Positions 61,129-64,000 of a DNA stretch of 64,000 nucleotides are shown piece after piece. The stretch's first letter is position 1; each line of letters begins with the position of its first letter. The translations under genes were made by a program, and so were the position numbers. The stretch is from Annulohypoxylon bovei var. microspora (lineage: Eukaryota; Ascomycota; Sordariomycetes; Xylariales; Hypoxylaceae). The notes under the pieces were generated by a model. It saw only the letters and a list, made by a program, of their open reading frames with translations. It did no database searches and was not told where the DNA came from. The DNA lies in assembly GCA_022836615.1 (NCBI GenBank), contig MU405268.1:124001-188000 (forward strand), in the 5' to 3' direction.

Positions 61129-62460
61129 CGGTGATGGGGGGCCTGCCATATTACTGGTTTCTAGAAAAGTAACCAGCATTTACGACATCATTACGATAAT
61201 CATGGCGTGGGGTTTTGTTGTCTTGACTTCATATGTTTCTATGAAATTCAACCCTGTTTGAAAGCGGTTATTGGGCAGTGTTTTGTCATCTCGGATATAA
61301 CGCGGGTTCTCACCAGGGTATCTTGTGCTAGGATAGCCGGGCCGAAGTCTCTATATCTAGGTAACGTCCCGACAGGTTGGGTCGGCCTTACAGATAATAC
61401 GAACTACTGCAACCGGGAACGGAACTTTTGTGTTTTTGTTCATTGAAGTATCCCTTGCTTCGAGGCAAATATGTTTCATACTTCAAGGGCACGTAGAGGG
61501 TTTACCAAGTGCCGTATTTCGTCCAAATGCAGATAACCTGTTCCGATTTAGAATCGGAGAATAGAAGCAGAGTTACACACCATCGGCTTGACCACTTGTT
61601 GTATACATTTCCTTTGGTATTCTTTAAGTGGGGCCACATAAAAGGGGTTAACATTGTCATTATCATAGTGATTAATTTTATCAACTTTCAACGATTATTC
61701 TAACAATCAGAGGTCTGCTGCTCTATAATCATTGCTACATATTGCATTAAGCATGTTCCTAGAAGTATAGTTTTCATTTAACCAAGCATTGGCCTAAGGT
61801 TACATTGCTCGCGATGGTATTTAAATTCACATAGGTTAGGTACCTAGATATATACTACATTCAATAGTTTATTGTAATTAAATTTTACATGATTGCGATA
61901 TTACTTTGAATAATTATACGTCCCCGTCAGAGCTACAATCTACAATCTATTAGTTCAGCAAGTGTTGGTTTTAGGATTTATATAGAAAAAAGCTCAAAAT
62001 AACAGTAGGTACCTAAATCCCGCTTCTTGATGACGCGGAATATAATAGGGGCAAAGAGAACTTCTCATATCGCCAGGCTGCATATTAAATATAGGAGTGC
62101 TTGTAGGTACCCTTATGTAGGTAGGTAGTCAATAATTGCTTGGTGGAGAAGGTGCAGCATTCGTCAAATCCTACGATAGGTACCTACCTAAGGTATTGCG
62201 TAGAGGCCCGCAAAAAGTGGCTACCATCCTGTGCGCAGGTAGGTATTTTCAACACAGCCACCTTGTAGATATGCACCCGTCGGCTACCTTAAGCCCCATA
62301 GTGATGAAAGATAGGTACGAAATAAATATCTTAATAAGTAAGGTAAGTGTCGAGACATTGTGTCTTGATTTTCGAAATGAAAGTATTCATAACAGATTAT
62401 TAAAATTAAGTTGATTTGTTAACGATATTTGCTTACCTATTCAACCCGATAAATTTGGAA
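61129..62460. other. AT-rich intergenic region
   Basis: No gene is supported. Words of the taggtacctacctaa type occur at 61837-61850, 62005-62015, 62116-62129 and 62177-62193. Confidence 0.5.
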
Positions 62461-64000
62461 ATGGATGTTTCCGATGTGGCTGAGGCTGAGCAAGAGTCGC
62501 AAAACTGTGCTTCCGGAACTGAAACCACATCGAACAACATTATATCTTATGAATATCAAATACCAGAATGGTTCCCGAAGGGAAATATCAAGACACCCAA
62601 AGACCTTGATGGATTAGAGTCTCGCATACACATCTCTAATATTGACTGCGACGACCAATGTCTCAAGCACGAGGATTCGAGCGTATACGAAATTCCATAC
62701 GACTTGTTCTCAGAACTGAGTGACATCACGTTCGCGGCATTTGTTCGCAATGCAGACGGTAACTTGCCTTCTGAACTGCCAGGCGTACTTATTCGAACAT
62801 CATCCACAAAATATATCGAGCCAATAGACGGGATCGTCGTGCAGTTTGCCAAAGATCTCGGTGCGACTTTAGTCTCGATAGATCTCGAGGATCTCGAGGA
62901 CCTAGGCCGCGAATTTATTCGCCAGGATGACAACCATAGCCAGCCGACGCAATGTGAAGAAGATGACGCAGAATCACCACCGGAGGCGCCAAATTTACAA
63001 TCCATGACTGGTCTAACAGAACATTACTTCGTTGTAAAATCGGAACAGCATGCGTCAAAAAGTGCTTGGTTGCGAGTTGACCGAGCCATTTCGGCAATCA
63101 TTAACGCTGCCCGTGTAAAGAATCGGGCATGCGTTTCAGCCACGCCCTCAGATAACGAGACTTCGCAAAGTTCACCCATTGTCCTTCATCTCCGAAACTT
63201 GAATAGGATACTGCAGATCGATTACAGATACAGATTTCTGGCCCGGCTCCGTGATTTCGTACAGGAACGTCGGAAGGCCGGGGAGAGCTTGATTTTCTTA
63301 GCGACTATGTTGACTACCGTAGATCCATTTTATGATGAGGACTACAGTACCGAGCCGAGGATAATAGCGAAGATGGGAATCTCCGAAGGCTCTAGTGTGA
63401 CCATTAACCCGACACCACGTGAAGGCCAGGAGCCGTCCGCTACTGAAAGAGACAGTTATGTCGCTATGATTAACACTCGCCGCTTGAAGCGGCTGCTAAG
63501 GAACAGATTATTAAAGGGTGCTTCCATAAGTTTCCTGGATCCCAATTCTGGCTGGGGAAACCTTGACAGTTCACTCGACGGCTCACTTTGGGCGGAGAGT
63601 GAATTAAAACGGGCAATAACGCATATTGCAGGCAGAACATATAAGAAACCGGCTTTAAACCTCGACGATGTGGAAATTGTTCTTCGCCGTCTCAATTTAT
63701 GCAAAGAGCCACAACCCGAAATTACCGAGGTAGTCCAAGATGACAATGTAGATGAGACAGATGGCTTAACGGCATGGGAAGAGAAGATTGCCGGTATTAG
63801 GGATGATTGTAACGATTTTGAAAAGGAGCTTTTGGAATGTGTTGTCAACCGAGGCAAGTACAATACTTACTCTGCATGTGAGATCCTAAGCTAACATGAC
63901 TACCTATAGAAAACCTCGAGTCAACCTACGATGATGTTATAATTGATTCGGAAAGCAAAGAGACAATGAAACATTTAGTGTCTATGTCGAACTCTTGTCC
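62461..64000 (+). CDS. AAA family ATPase, N-terminal part (runs off window)
   Basis: Exon 1 is 62461-63853 and exon 2 runs from 63910 to the edge, giving 494 visible residues. The first ATG in frame is 62461. The N-terminal 450 residues are a family-specific region (YEIPYDLFSELSDITFAAFVRNADG, WLRVDRAISAIINAARV, VLHLRNLNRILQ, LRDFVQERRKAGESLIFLATM) of the type found in fungal AAA proteins related to Msp1/ATAD1. The segment FEKELLECVVNR|ENLESTYDDVIIDSESKETMKHLVSMS is the lead-in that directly precedes the Walker A motif in these proteins, which lies beyond the window. Joining requires a GC-AG intron (63854-63909). The LRNLNRIL stretch resembles a degenerate AAA fold, so a pseudo-ATPase module may precede the active one. 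The role is unknown. Confidence 0.82.
63854..63909 (+). other. GC-AG (non-canonical) intron
   Basis: The exon-intron boundary is gag|gcaagta, an exact match to the strong consensus of GC-AG introns (AG|GCAAGT). A gctaac branch site and ctatag acceptor follow. GT donors nearby give an in-frame stop or a wrong frame, whereas this donor restores a family-like sequence (VVNRENLEST). Confidence 0.75.

Overview
The window looks like nuclear DNA of a filamentous ascomycete (Pezizomycotina, most likely a sordariomycete). Reasons: short spliceosomal introns (47-150 nt, GT..CTNAC..AG); Zn2Cys6 regulators with fungal_trans-type middles; an AcrB-type ubiquitin-network protein; a LaeA-like methyltransferase; a CCR4 with fused leucine-rich repeats; and long AT-rich spacers full of the palindromic word ACCTAGGT/TAGGTACCTA. 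I rebuilt gene models by joining open frames across introns whose phase and splice signals agree.

Layout. 1-2186 (-): N-terminal 708 residues of a Zn2Cys6 regulator, running off the left edge. 2.3-10.4 kb: gene-poor, with a small inverted-repeat element at 3194-3572. 10387-11555 (-): hot-dog thioesterase-like protein. 11924-12211 (+): tiny LYR-motif protein (ETFRF1/LYRM5 type). 12913-15666 (-): methyltransferase with a huge low-complexity N-terminus. 20877-23116 (+): CCR4 deadenylase. 24.2-24.5 kb: relic of an FAD-linked oxidase and a perfect 21-bp palindrome. 27.4-31.4 kb: a candidate amyloid-signalling locus. 34317-34919 (-): small secreted proline-rich protein. 36461-37300 (+): unrecognised protein. 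38289-39353 (+): RNase T2. 44928-47834 (+): AcrB. 48627-51073 (+): second Zn2Cys6 regulator, followed by a MITE (51945-52225) and a 14-TM drug/toxin-type MFS transporter (53445-55540, +). 56810-58114 (+): T5orf172/GIY-YIG-like protein. 59504-61128 (+): ten-exon LaeA-like methyltransferase. 62461-end (+): N-terminal part of an AAA ATPase, cut by the right edge.

The most notable region is 27.4-31.4 kb. A 112-residue protein (28206-28602, -) and a 344-residue protein with a SesA/HeLo-like helical N-terminus (30185-31359, -) share a 14-residue pattern, [YF][GK][DN][LV]xxNGN[QN]xx[VI]VG-like. It occurs once at the C-terminus of the small protein and twice in the large one. This resembles the HET-s-related amyloid motifs through which fungal NLR receptors and cell-death effectors template each other. 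No NLR is visible here, and a hAT-like fold-back element (28945-29760) lies between the two genes. A convergent 139-residue orphan gene (27436-27924) abuts the small gene.

The right part (48.6-61.1 kb) has the regulator + efflux + methyltransferase composition of an accessory metabolic locus, but no backbone synthase is present. Function is inferred from recognisable motifs recalled without a database search.
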